From Alphaproteobacteria bacterium (lineage in GTDB: Bacteria > Pseudomonadota > Alphaproteobacteria > Sphingomonadales > Sphingomonadaceae), in assembly GCA_019239415.1 (NCBI GenBank), contig JAFAZW010000020.1, positions 1 through 45,396 on the forward strand: DNA of 45,396 bases, given 5' to 3'. The first letter of the stretch is position 1; each line of letters opens with the position of its first letter. Below are positions 1-10,401 of this stretch, piece by piece. The position numbers and the translations under genes were made by a program. The notes under the pieces are model-generated. The model saw only the letters and a list, made by a program, of their open reading frames with translations, was not told where the DNA came from and did not search any database.

Positions 1-58
1 GCTCGGCGGCGATGTGCGCCCAGTCGTCCACCTTGCCCTCGCGCATGTCCGTGAACAT
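1..58 (-). CDS. N-terminal 19 codons of a truncated protein (possibly HD-domain type)
   Basis: On the minus strand an ATG at 58 opens a frame that stays open to the window edge and reads MFTDMREGKVDDWAHIAAE. It is preceded by a very good ribosome binding site, AAGGAGAGG, about five bases upstream, so a real gene start is likely. Only 19 residues are visible. The opening faintly resembles small HD-domain phosphohydrolases of sphingomonads, but that is memory-based and weak. The gene is divergent from the histidine kinase, and the roughly 130 bp between them must carry both promoters. Confidence 0.5.
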   Translation of the reverse strand, partial: MFTDMREGKVDDWAHIAAE

Positions 59-192
59 CACGACCTCTCCTTCGGCGGCGAGGGTAATGCGGCCGCATCG
101 CCCTGACAACAATGCGGTCTTTTCGAGGAGGCCGCGCGCGGCTAGTCTCCGCGCCGCCGGCGGGGGCCGCAGCTGGAGACGATGCGAGGCCG

Positions 193-2697
<2,505 letters not shown>

Positions 2698-2727
2698 GGT
2701 CTCGTCGCGGGCGGAGCCGTGCGAGGT

Positions 2728-2755
2728 CTTGAACCGGTTCGGCCCTCTCCTAAAT
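2728..2755 (+). promoter_or_regulatory. Probable RpoH (sigma-32) promoter of the hsp20 gene
   Basis: CTTG at 2728-2731 is followed 17 bases later by CCTAAAT at 2749-2755. The alphaproteobacterial RpoH consensus is usually given as CTTG, 17-18 bases, then CYTATnT, so six of the seven bases in the downstream box fit. It lies about 100 bp before the small heat-shock gene and points at it, the expected place for a heat-shock promoter. Confidence 0.6.
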
Positions 2756-2858
2756 TCCTCCCGTCGGGCGACTTCGGTGCCCGGCCTGTACCCGCGAGGG
2801 GCTCCGGGCCTCGTGCCGGTCCCCTCGTCCCCATGTTGCTCACAGGAGGACAAGGATC

Positions 2859-3353
2859 ATGAGAAGCTTCGATTTCACCCCCTATCGCCGCTCCACGATC
2901 GGCTTCGACCGATTGTTCGAATTCCTCGAGAATGCAAACCGCGAGCAGGCGGACAATTATCCCCCCTACGACATCGAGAAGCTGAGCGACGACCGCTACC
3001 GGATCACGCTCGCCGTCGCCGGGTTCAGCCCGAACGACATCGACATCACGGCCCGTCAGAACCTGCTGACGATCACCGGCCGCAAGGCGGAGAGCCGCAA
3101 CCGCGACGGCAATTACGTCCACATGGGCATCGCCACCCGCGCGTTCGAGCGTCGCTTCGAGCTCGCCGATTTCGTGCGTGTCGACAATGCCGACATGAAG
3201 GACGGTCTGCTCGCTATCGAGCTGGTGCGCGAGATCCCGGACGCGATGAAGCCGCGCAAGGTCGAGATCAACGGCGGCGAGCGGCGGACCATCGACGCCG
3301 AGAGCGGCCCCAAGGCCGACGTGCCCGCGGAAGGCGAACGCGCCGACGCCTGA
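2859..3353 (+). CDS. Small heat-shock protein, Hsp20/alpha-crystallin family (IbpA-like)
   Basis: This 164-residue holdase chaperone binds unfolding proteins and passes them to DnaK/ClpB. The N-terminus (MRSFDFTPYRRSTIGFDRLF) is the classic IbpA/HspA class A start. The alpha-crystallin domain spans about residues 40-130 and has the motif LAVAGFSPNDIDI and a beta-9-like stretch ending DGLLAIEL. The C-terminal tail is charged and lacks an obvious IXI motif of the exact type, although KVEI is present. The start is fixed by a strong AGGAGG at 2843-2848. An RpoH-like promoter lies upstream and a palindromic repeat directly follows the stop. It stands alone as a monocistronic gene. Confidence 0.95.
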   Translation: MRSFDFTPYRRSTIGFDRLFEFLENANREQADNYPPYDIEKLSDDRYRITLAVAGFSPNDIDITARQNLLTITGRKAESRNRDGNYVHMGIATRAFERRFELADFVRVDNADMKDGLLAIELVREIPDAMKPRKVEINGGERRTIDAESGPKADVPAEGERADA

Positions 3354-3366
3354 TCGGTCCGCAAAG

Positions 3367-3392
3367 TGGGGACAGGTACGTACCTGTCCCCA
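3367..3392. repeat. REP-like palindrome, family A copy 1
   Basis: A perfect 26-bp palindrome with two 13-bp arms (TGGGGACAGGTAC and its complement) starts 13 bp after the hsp20 stop and is followed by five Ts. It shares the GGGGACA-GTAC core with copies at 18781-18818 and 23504-23542. It may double as the hsp20 terminator. Confidence 0.85.
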
Positions 3393-3477
3393 TTTTTGCC
3401 ATTTCTGCCGAGAGACCGCCGCGGTTCGAGCCGATAGATGCCCGGACCTTCGAGAAACCGAAGAAGGCGGCGACACG

Positions 3478-3642
3478 GTGAAACGGCCCAGCAGACTGCG
3501 CCATCCCTTCGCGCTTGTCGCGCAAGGCTTCCTCGCCGCCGCGCTCGTCTTCGCGGCGTTCGATCCGACGCTGGTCGGCTCCGGCTCCGCCGGCGACGAG
3601 GCCCAGGCGAACGCGCTGCTGGCCGAGCTGCTCAACAGCTGA
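3478..3642 (+). CDS. Small single-span membrane protein, tandem paralogue 1 (54 aa)
   Basis: A GTG-started frame of 54 codons has a basic N-terminus (KRPSRLRHP) and one hydrophobic segment, about residues 11-31 (ALVAQGFLAAALVFAAF). A short polar tail containing SAGD and ending in an amphipathic ALLAELL stretch follows. AGGCGG sits six to seven bases before the GTG. It is clearly similar to the peptide encoded at 3826-3978: both share LR, ALV, GFLA, AL.F.A, a Pro, SAGD and a C-terminal EL. That resemblance between neighbours is the main evidence that both are real genes. The function is unknown. The N-in, C-out orientation suggested by the positive N-terminus is inference. Confidence 0.6.
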   Translation: MKRPSRLRHPFALVAQGFLAAALVFAAFDPTLVGSGSAGDEAQANALLAELLNS

Positions 3643-3825
3643 TCGCGCTAAGGGAACGGCCGGGCGCCCGCACTGTCCCCGCGCTTGTCGCAAGGCACCG
3701 TCCGCTTATCTTCCGTTAAGCCTTCGACCGCCATGCCGGTGTCCGGGATCGCGCCGGGCGCGCCGCGGCGGCCGATCACCGAGAGACGCTAGAGGAGGCG
3801 GGCCGCTGCGCCCGACGGTGGGTAT

Positions 3826-3978
3826 ATGTTGACCAAGCTTCGCAGTCCCGTCGCGCTGGTGACCGAGGGTTTCCTCGCCGGCGCGCTGCTCTTCCTCGCC
3901 GCCAATCCGGGTTTCCTTCACCACCGCTCCGCCGGCGACGACCGCGCCGCCGCTCTCGTCCAGGAGCTGATCCGCTAG
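3826..3978 (+). CDS. Small single-span membrane protein, tandem paralogue 2 (50 aa)
   Basis: This ATG-started frame of 50 codons begins MLTKLRSPVALVTEGFLAGA. The hydrophobic stretch covers about residues 9-27, followed by NPGFLHHRSAGDD and a short amphipathic C-terminus, AALVQELIR. By eye, about 20 of 50 positions match the peptide at 3478-3642, including the GFLA and SAGD blocks. The Shine-Dalgarno signal is weak (GGTGGG directly upstream). A good AGAGGAGG at 3791-3798 is too far away to serve this start, and a stop codon at 3790 rules out a longer form. The next gene, pdeM, begins 38 bp downstream on the same strand. Function unknown. Confidence 0.6.
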   Translation: MLTKLRSPVALVTEGFLAGALLFLAANPGFLHHRSAGDDRAAALVQELIR

Positions 3979-4016
3979 GCGCTTGCACCGCGGCGCGGCG
4001 CGCGTATAGGCGGTCC

Positions 4017-4679
4017 ATGGTTCGCTTTACGTTCGCCGGGCAGGAGCTGATGGCGCTGCCGCAGGGCGCGCTGTTCTGGCCGGCGCGCCGCGCGCTCCTG
4101 CTTGCCGACCTCCACCTCGAGAAAGCGAGCTGGTTCGCGCGGCTGGGGCAGATGCTCCCGCCCTACGATTCGATCGCCACGCTGGCGGATCTCACGGCGC
4201 TCGTCGCGGCGACGTCCGCCCGCGAAGTCTGGTGCCTCGGCGACAGTTTCCACGACCGCTTCGGCTGCGAGCGCCTGCCCGAGCGCGCGCGCGCGATGCT
4301 GACCGCGCTCACCGCCGCGACGCGCTGGACCTGGATCGCCGGCAACCACGATGCCGGCCTGCTGGACCATTGCGGCGGCGCGATCGTCGCGGAAACCGAA
4401 GTGGACGGGCTGCTGCTGCGCCACGAGGCCGACCCCGCCGAGCAGCGCCCGGAGCTGTCGGGGCATTTCCACCCCAAGCTGCGCATCACCCAGCGGGGCC
4501 GGCAGGTCTCGCGCCGCTGCTTCGTCGCAACGGAGACCAAGCTGATTCTCCCCGCATTCGGCGCGCTGACCGGCGGCCTGGACGCCGCGCATCCGGAGAT
4601 CGTCCGCGCCGTCGGGCCCGGCGCCGAGGCGCTGGTGCCGGTCGCGGATCGGCTGCTGCGTTTCCCTCTCGCCGCCTAG
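4017..4679 (+). CDS. pdeM: Ligase-associated DNA damage response metallophosphoesterase
   Basis: A 220-residue calcineurin-like phosphoesterase with the metal-binding blocks in order: DLHLEK (about 30), LGDSFHD (about 78), GNHD (about 111) and GHFHPK (about 149). The spacing and the opening TFAGQELMALPQGALFWP match the PdeM family, which normally sits beside an LHR-type DEXH helicase and an ATP-dependent DNA ligase in a bacterial repair cluster. Here neither partner is adjacent. The gene ends head-to-head with msrA, overlapping by four bases. The product is probably a cytoplasmic nuclease or phosphodiesterase used in DNA repair. The function within the cluster is inferred from family context. 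Confidence 0.9.
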   Translation: MVRFTFAGQELMALPQGALFWPARRALLLADLHLEKASWFARLGQMLPPYDSIATLADLTALVAATSAREVWCLGDSFHDRFGCERLPERARAMLTALTAATRWTWIAGNHDAGLLDHCGGAIVAETEVDGLLLRHEADPAEQRPELSGHFHPKLRITQRGRQVSRRCFVATETKLILPAFGALTGGLDAAHPEIVRAVGPGAEALVPVADRLLRFPLAA

Positions 4680-5335
4680 GGCCGCCAGAGGCCGGGAAAG
4701 TTCGCCTTCAGCGCCGCGAGCTTCGGCAGGTCCCAGCGACGGATGTAGGGGCTGTCCGGGTGCTTGCGCTCATAGCCCTGATGATAGTCCTCGGCGGCAT
4801 AGAAGGCGCCGGTCTCGACCTTCGTCACCACCCGCTGCGGAAAAGCACGGGCGGCGTTGAGCTGGGCGATATAGGCGCTCGCCGCCCGCCGCTGCGCCGC
4901 GTCCTGGGGAAAGATGGCGGAGCGGTAGCTCGGGCCGACATCGGGCGTCTGGCGGTTCAACTCGGTCGGGTTGTGCGATGAGAAGAAGACGCGCAGCAGC
5001 TGGCCGTAGCTGACTTGACGCGGGTCGAAGACGATACGCACCGATTCGGCGTGGCCGGTGGTCTCCGTCCCGACCTTCGGATAGGTGGCGTCGGCGCGGC
5101 TGCCGCCGGCATAGCCCGCGGTGACCGCGCGCACCCCCTTCACATGCTCGAACACGCCCTGCATTCCCCAGAAGCAGCCGCCCGCGAAGACGGCGGTCTG
5201 GCTGGCGCCGGCGGCGGGCACGTCGATCTTGGGCGGCGGTGCCGCGGCAGCGCTGGCGGGCGCTGCAGGCATCAGCAACCAGGCGGCACCCGCGAGCGCG
5301 GCGGCGCCGACGGCGGCAGTGGTCAGGATCTTCAT
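4676..5335 (-). CDS. msrA: Peptide-methionine (S)-S-oxide reductase with signal peptide
   Basis: This 219-residue enzyme reduces methionine S-sulfoxide in oxidised proteins. The catalytic motif GGCFWG places the nucleophilic cysteine at about residue 54, and the family blocks VTAGYAGG, GHAE and YHQ follow. The first 30 residues form a signal peptide (hydrophobic AAALAGAAWLLM, then ASAAA), so the protein is probably exported to the periplasm. I place the start at ATG 5335 because this ATG overlaps the pabBC stop as ATGA, typical of translational coupling. A start at 5350 would only add five residues. Co-expression with folate synthesis genes is positional; a functional link is not obvious. Confidence 0.93.
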   Translation of the reverse strand: MKILTTAAVGAAALAGAAWLLMPAAPASAAAAPPPKIDVPAAGASQTAVFAGGCFWGMQGVFEHVKGVRAVTAGYAGGSRADATYPKVGTETTGHAESVRIVFDPRQVSYGQLLRVFFSSHNPTELNRQTPDVGPSYRSAIFPQDAAQRRAASAYIAQLNAARAFPQRVVTKVETGAFYAAEDYHQGYERKHPDSPYIRRWDLPKLAALKANFPGLWRP

Positions 5336-7149
5336 GACGAGGGTCTCCAAAGCTGTGCGCCCACAAGCCCCCTGAGGCTGTTGCCGATCAGGAACCCGTG
5401 CCTCAGATCGTCTTCGCGCAGGTCGGCTTCAAGGGCTCGTCCCTCCTCGAGCAGCCGTTCGCGCAGAATTCCCGGCAGCAGGCCTCGCGCCGACGGCGGC
5501 GTCAGCAGCTTTCGGTCCCGCTCGACGAACACGGTCGTGAAGCTTCCCTCCGTCACGAATCCTGCCGGATCGACGAAAACGACCTCGAAGGAGTCGCCGC
5601 GGGCCTCGTCGTAGAAGCGCCGGTCGCTGGTCTTGTGGCGCAGCCGGAAGTCGGACGGATCCACCGGCAGCGCCGCCAGCTTCACCGTCACGGCCTCGAC
5701 CGGCGCCGGCGGCAGCGGCCGGGTCTCGACCGCCAACGCGCCGCTTCGCGACAGAAGCAGCCGCAGCCGCCGCGGCGCGCGCAAAGCGAAGGTCGCGGCC
5801 TGGAGCTCGTTGCGGGCATGGTGGCGGTCGAAGGTGAAGCCGAGCGCCGCGGCGCTTCGCTTCATCCGCGCGAGATGGCGCTCCAGCTCGGCGATGCCCG
5901 CCTCGGGATCGAAGCGCATCGTCTCGATCAGGTCGAAGCGCCGGTCCGTCTCCACGAAAGCTCCCTTGGCAAGGCATTCCCGCCACTCGTCGGCCGGACG
6001 GCTGTCGGCGACGATGCCGGAGCCCAGGCCGATCCGCGCGCGGCTCTCCCCGTCGCGCAGGACGAGAGTGCGGATCGCGACATTGAACGCGGCTTCCCCG
6101 TCCGGTGCAAGCCGGCCGATGCTGCCGGTGTAGACGCCGCGGGTGCGCCGTTCGAGCCCGTGGAGGATTTCCTGCGCCCGGATCTTGGGCGCACCGGTGA
6201 TCGACCCGCACGGGAAGATCGCTTCGACGACGTCGACCGGGCCCAGCCCCGCGCGCAGCGTGGCGGTAACCGTCGACGTCATCTGCTGGAGCGTGGGATA
6301 GCGCTCCACCTCGAACAGCCGCGGCACCTGGACGCTGCCCCGCGCGGCCACGCGCGACAGGTCGTTCCGCAGCAGGTCGACGATCATCAGGTTCTCGGCG
6401 CGCTGCTTAGGATCGGACCGCAGGGCCTCGGGATCGGCCTCGGGCGGGGCCGTGCCCTTCATCGGCCGCGCGGTGATCCGCCCCGCCTCGATCGTGAAGA
6501 ACAGCTCCGGAGACAAGGAAAGAAGCCAGTGCGAGCCCGTGAACACCACGCCGCCCCACCCCGCCCGCGCACGCGGCCGCAGCGCCGCGTAGAGAGCGAG
6601 CGGATGGCCGGCAATTGCCACGTCTGCCTCGAAGGTGAGATTCGCCTGGTAGACGTCGCCTTCGAGGATGTGCGCCTGGATCGCCGCGACCGCCGAGAGA
6701 TAGGAGTCGCGGTCCATCGCCGCGCGTGGCGCCCCGGCCCAGGCCCCCGCCGGCGCCGGCAGCGCGTCGAAGCCGACTTCCTCGACCCGATCGAACAGGC
6801 CGAACCACAGCAGCGGCGTCTCCGCATCCCGCGGTGCGAGCGGCGCCAGCCTGGGCTCCAGGGCATGGCCCGCTTCGTAGGCGAGAAACCCGGCGGCCTC
6901 CCGGTTCGCCGCGCGCAGCCGCTCCAGCGCCGGCGCGACATCCTCGATCCGGCGCGCTTCGATGATCTCCGCCGGCGCGCGGTAGAGGCGCGCGCCCTGC
7001 CCGCCCCAGCCGTCGAGAAGGACGAATGGCGTGCCGCCTTGCCAGAAGCGGGCAGGGGGTCCATCTCGCCCGGCGTCAGGAGGATTTCCGGTGGTTTCCA
7101 GCGTCTTCGACCTCTTCAAGATCGGCGTGGGCCCGTCCAGCTCCCACAC
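5332..7149 (-). CDS. pabB: Fused aminodeoxychorismate synthase component I / 4-amino-4-deoxychorismate lyase
   Basis: This is a PabB-PabC fusion for p-aminobenzoate synthesis in the folate pathway. The N-terminal two-thirds carries chorismate-binding motifs: SLSPELFF, RPMKGTAPP, DLLRNDLSR, the loop CGSITGAPK and GSGIVADS. The last roughly 200 residues are a class IV PLP lyase with the likely PLP lysine in HKTSDRRFYDEAR and the block TEGSFTTVFV. The glutamine amidotransferase PabA is not present here. The start is uncertain. The longest form begins at GTG 7149, overlaps the sdaA start by 59 bp and has no clear ribosome binding site. TTG 7119 is the alternative; the only nearby ATG (7064) is in another frame. 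Confidence 0.88.
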   Translation of the reverse strand: MWELDGPTPILKRSKTLETTGNPPDAGRDGPPARFWQGGTPFVLLDGWGGQGARLYRAPAEIIEARRIEDVAPALERLRAANREAAGFLAYEAGHALEPRLAPLAPRDAETPLLWFGLFDRVEEVGFDALPAPAGAWAGAPRAAMDRDSYLSAVAAIQAHILEGDVYQANLTFEADVAIAGHPLALYAALRPRARAGWGGVVFTGSHWLLSLSPELFFTIEAGRITARPMKGTAPPEADPEALRSDPKQRAENLMIVDLLRNDLSRVAARGSVQVPRLFEVERYPTLQQMTSTVTATLRAGLGPVDVVEAIFPCGSITGAPKIRAQEILHGLERRTRGVYTGSIGRLAPDGEAAFNVAIRTLVLRDGESRARIGLGSGIVADSRPADEWRECLAKGAFVETDRRFDLIETMRFDPEAGIAELERHLARMKRSAAALGFTFDRHHARNELQAATFALRAPRRLRLLLSRSGALAVETRPLPPAPVEAVTVKLAALPVDPSDFRLRHKTSDRRFYDEARGDSFEVVFVDPAGFVTEGSFTTVFVERDRKLLTPPSARGLLPGILRERLLEEGRALEADLREDDLRHGFLIGNSLRGLVGAQLWRPSS

Positions 7150-8470
7150 GATGGGGCCGATGACGGCGGCGTGCCGCTTTGTCGAGACGCTGCGGGGCGG
7201 CGGCCGCTTCGACGCCGCCGAACGCGTCGAAGTTCGCCTCTACGGCTCGCTGGCGCTGACCGGCAAGGGCCACGCCACCGACCGGGCGATCCTCCTTGGA
7301 CTTTCCGGCCAGCGTCCGGACCGGATCGATCCCGACGAGGCGGAGCGGATCGTCGCCGGGATCCGCGAGTCCGGCGTGCTTCGTCTCGGCGGCGCGCGCG
7401 ACATCGGCTTCGACGAGGCGCGGGACCTGCTCTTCCTCCAGAAGGAGCGGCTGCCGCACCATTCGAACGGCATGCGCTTCGCCGCCTTCGACGGCGCCGG
7501 CGCGGATGTCGGGAGCGGCGTCTATTATTCGACGGGCGGCGGCGCCGTGGTCGACGAGGGCGCGATCGCCCGCAACGCACCGCCGGACGGCGTCTGGGAC
7601 ATTCCCTACAATTACCGGTCGGCCGCGGAGCTCCTCGCCATCGCTGCGCGCGAGGGGCTCGGCATCGCCGAGGTCGCTCGCGCCAACGAGCGCGCCCACC
7701 TCTCCGACGCGGAGATCGATTCGCGCCTCGCCGCCATCGCGCAGGCGATGGAGGGGTGCATCGACCGCGGCATCGCCCAGGGCGGCATTCTTCCCGGCGG
7801 CCTCAAGGTCAAGCGGCGCGCCCCCGGGCTCTACCGCCTGCTCCTGGAACGCGCCGAGCGCATGCTCTCCGACCCGCTGACCGTGATCGACTGGGTCAAC
7901 CTCTGGGCGCTGGCGGTGAACGAGGAAAATGCCGCCGGCGGCCGCGTCGTCACCGCCCCGACCAACGGCGCCGCCGGCATCGTCCCCGCGATCCTGCGCT
8001 ACTATCGCCGGTTCACGCCCCAGGCGAACGACGAGGGCGTGCGCACCTTCCTCCTCACAGCGGCAGCGGTCGGCTCGCTGTTCAAGGAGAATGCCTCCAT
8101 CTCGGGGGCCGAGGTCGGCTGCCAGGGCGAAGTGGGCGTCGCCTGCTCGATGGCCGCCGCCGGGCTCACCGCGGCGCTCGGCGGCACCCCGGCGCAGATC
8201 GAGAATGCCGCCGAAATCGGCATGGAACACAATCTCGGCCTCACCTGCGATCCGGTCGGCGGCCTCGTCCAGGTCCCCTGCATCGAGCGCAACGCCGTCG
8301 GCGCGATCAAGGCGATCGAGGCGAGCCGCCTCGCCCTCGCCGGCGACGGCTCCCATCTCGTCAGCCTCGATCAGGTGATCGAGACGATGCGGCGCACCGG
8401 CCTCGACATGAACGAGCGCTACAAGGAGACCAGCCTCGGCGGGCTCGCGGTCAACGTGGTGGAGTGCTGA
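7091..8470 (+). CDS. sdaA: L-serine ammonia-lyase, iron-sulfur type
   Basis: A single-chain, 459-residue [4Fe-4S] serine dehydratase converting L-serine to pyruvate and ammonia. The start is well fixed: AGGAGGA at 7078-7084 lies six bases before GTG 7091, and the family signature [20 protein letters not shown] begins at once. Cluster-ligand cysteines are expected in the C-terminal half, where [15 protein letters not shown] and VPCIERNA are visible. [11 protein letters not shown] and [20 protein letters not shown] are further family blocks. It is divergent from, and overlaps, the pabBC 5' end. The next gene starts seven bases after its stop, so the two are probably co-transcribed. Confidence 0.96.
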   Translation: MVSSVFDLFKIGVGPSSSHTMGPMTAACRFVETLRGGGRFDAAERVEVRLYGSLALTGKGHATDRAILLGLSGQRPDRIDPDEAERIVAGIRESGVLRLGGARDIGFDEARDLLFLQKERLPHHSNGMRFAAFDGAGADVGSGVYYSTGGGAVVDEGAIARNAPPDGVWDIPYNYRSAAELLAIAAREGLGIAEVARANERAHLSDAEIDSRLAAIAQAMEGCIDRGIAQGGILPGGLKVKRRAPGLYRLLLERAERMLSDPLTVIDWVNLWALAVNEENAAGGRVVTAPTNGAAGIVPAILRYYRRFTPQANDEGVRTFLLTAAAVGSLFKENASISGAEVGCQGEVGVACSMAAAGLTAALGGTPAQIENAAEIGMEHNLGLTCDPVGGLVQVPCIERNAVGAIKAIEASRLALAGDGSHLVSLDQVIETMRRTGLDMNERYKETSLGGLAVNVVEC

Positions 8471-8477
8471 CGCGCCG

Positions 8478-9218
8478 ATGGACTACGCCTTCGCCGCCGC
8501 GATCCTGCTGCTCCTCGCCTGGTTCGTCCGGAACGACGCCGCCGAATATGCCGCCTTCAAGGCGCTGACCGACACCATTCAGCGCCAGCGGGAGTTCCAG
8601 CGCTGGACGCTGCGCTCGTTCCTCTTCTTCTTCGCGGGGGCGGTGGTGGTGCTCGCGCTGCTCGGGAGGATCGACGCCCTCTGGCGGATGCCGCCCGAAT
8701 TCGCGCCGCTTGCGCGCGTCGTGGCGATGCGGCTTTCGAGGGAGGATCATTTCCTCCTCTTCGTCATCGGCGGCGCGTTCGGCGGCGGCCTGCTCGGCGC
8801 GAGCCTCGCGCCGTTGCTGAAGAAGCGAAGGGCGCCCGAGCCGGTGGTGATCGGCGATATCGCGCCGCTCATGCCCCGGAATGCGATGGAGCGGCGCTGG
8901 ACCGCGCTGCTCGCTCTCAATGCCGGACCGGCCGAGGAAGTCTTTTTCCGCCTGCTGCTGCCGCTGGTCTTCACGCTGGCGACGGGACGGCCGCTCGCCG
9001 CCTTCATCGTCGCCGGCGTCGTCTTCGGCCTCGTCCATTTCTATCAGGGATGGGCCGGGATCGTCGGAACAATGGTCGTCGGCGCGCTGTTGGCCTGTCT
9101 CTACCTCGCGGCCGGGACGATCTGGGTACCGGCAATCCTGCATTCGCTCATGAACCTCAATTCCCTCTGGTTGCGGCCCTGGCTCGCGTCGCGGGCAGAC
9201 CGGCGTCTCAGCGCCTGA
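8478..9218 (+). CDS. CPBP family intramembrane metalloprotease
   Basis: A 246-residue polytopic membrane protein of the CAAX protease/bacteriocin-processing (Abi/CPBP) family. It shows the paired signature EEVFFRLLLP (about residues 155-164), then FGLVHFYQGWAGIVG and a final HSLMN, the conserved glutamates and histidines expected to bind zinc. Hydrophobic spans occur near residues 3-15, 45-65 and 90-110 and through the C-terminal third. The substrate is unknown. It starts seven bases after sdaA and ends by overlapping the convergent lipoprotein gene by 11 bases. Confidence 0.88.
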   Translation: MDYAFAAAILLLLAWFVRNDAAEYAAFKALTDTIQRQREFQRWTLRSFLFFFAGAVVVLALLGRIDALWRMPPEFAPLARVVAMRLSREDHFLLFVIGGAFGGGLLGASLAPLLKKRRAPEPVVIGDIAPLMPRNAMERRWTALLALNAGPAEEVFFRLLLPLVFTLATGRPLAAFIVAGVVFGLVHFYQGWAGIVGTMVVGALLACLYLAAGTIWVPAILHSLMNLNSLWLRPWLASRADRRLSA

Positions 9219-10401
9219 GGTTCGCCGCCAGCCATTCCTCGACCGCCCGATACGACGAGCGACCCTTCGGCGGCGAGTCGCCCAGGCCGGTCGCGAAGAA
9301 GGCGATGCCGCGGCCGGTCGCGGGGTCGATCCAGAGGCCGGAGCGGACGCCATAGGCGTCGCCGGCGTGACCGGTGCGGGGGCGGCGGTCGCCGAACAGG
9401 TCGTCGGTGGAGCATTGGGCGGTGGTCTGGGTGGCGAGACCATAGCCGCAGTAGAAGCCCTCCTCGGTCTCGCCGTTCGCGCCGTCATGACGCCAGTGGA
9501 GGTGCTCCATCTCGGCGATGCTCGCCTCGGCGAGGAAGCGGCGGCCGTCGGCGAGGCGGCCGCGGCGCAGCAGCAGCCCACCGACCTTGGCGAGATCGGC
9601 CATCGAGATGCGCAGCCCTCCCTGGGGCGAGAAGAGGCCGCCGTTGGTGCCCAGCCGGTAGGCCTCGAGATCGCAGCTGCCGTCCGCGGGGGCGTAGACG
9701 AGGCACGGCGGCGGCGCGCCGCGCAGGTCGTCCTTCACCGCCTTGCCATCGGGCGCATAGAGCACGACGGCTCGCGCCAGCGTGGCAGTGGAGCAGCCGC
9801 TCCAGTTCATGCAGCCGGAGATGCCGAGCGGCGCCAGCACCAGGCGCCGCATCAGCCGGTCGAAGCGCTCCCCCGTCACCCTCTCCATCGCCGTCGCGAC
9901 GATCGGGAAATTGAGATTGGTGTAGCGGAAATAGGTGCCGGGCGCGTGGACGGCGTCCCACGCCTTCGGATCGCGGACATGCGCTTCGACGGTCGTGCCG
10001 AGCGGCAGGACATAGTCCGCCGCGTCGGTCAGGCTGGAGCGGTGGGAGAGGAGCAGCCGCAGGGTGATCGGCGCGTCGGGGAAGGCGGGGTTTCTCAGCC
10101 GCCAGCCGAGATAGTCGGAGACGTCGCGGTCGAGGTCGAGCCTGCCCTGCTCGACCAGGCGCATGACGCCGAGCGCGACGTGGAGCTTGGTGACCGAGGC
10201 GACGCGGACGGGATCGTCGATCGTCGCCTTGCGTCCGGTGGCGCGGTCGGCGAGCCCGCCGGCGCCGGCGCGAAGAATGTGGTGATCGTCGAAGACGGCC
10301 CAGGCCCAGCTCGCCGGTGTCGGCGGCGGCGGCGGAGGCTGCGGCGTCATCGTCGCGCAGCCGGCGAGGACAGTGGCGGCGAGCAGGACAAGAGGCTTCA
10401 T
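9208..10401 (-). CDS. Serine hydrolase lipoprotein, class C beta-lactamase fold
   Basis: A 397-residue lipoprotein with signal peptide and lipobox LAGC (Cys 15), followed by a proline-rich linker ([12 protein letters not shown]). The penicillin-binding-like serine motif SVTK lies at residues 69-72, and YTN lies in RYTNLNF. The fold is that of the EstB/beta-lactamase-related serine hydrolases; the substrate may be an ester, peptide or D-amino acid compound. The gene is translationally coupled to cysNC through an ATGA overlap (10398-10401), so it is the last gene of the cysD-cysNC operon. An envelope hydrolase in a sulfate-assimilation operon is unusual. Confidence 0.88.
   Translation of the reverse strand: MKPLVLLAATVLAGCATMTPQPPPPPPTPASWAWAVFDDHHILRAGAGGLADRATGRKATIDDPVRVASVTKLHVALGVMRLVEQGRLDLDRDVSDYLGWRLRNPAFPDAPITLRLLLSHRSSLTDAADYVLPLGTTVEAHVRDPKAWDAVHAPGTYFRYTNLNFPIVATAMERVTGERFDRLMRRLVLAPLGISGCMNWSGCSTATLARAVVLYAPDGKAVKDDLRGAPPPCLVYAPADGSCDLEAYRLGTNGGLFSPQGGLRISMADLAKVGGLLLRRGRLADGRRFLAEASIAEMEHLHWRHDGANGETEEGFYCGYGLATQTTAQCSTDDLFGDRRPRTGHAGDAYGVRSGLWIDPATGRGIAFFATGLGDSPPKGRSSYRAVEEWLAANLRR

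Noticed and set aside
3694-3717. Possible EcfG (general stress) promoter, GGCAC then CGTT, before the second small membrane gene
   Set aside because: The -35 box differs from GGAAC and the spacing is off by one or two. Too weak to claim.
5398-8568. A 1056-codon plus-strand open frame across pabBC and sdaA
   Set aside because: It is antisense to pabBC and out of frame with sdaA, Arg-rich and without domains. It is a GC-rich shadow frame.
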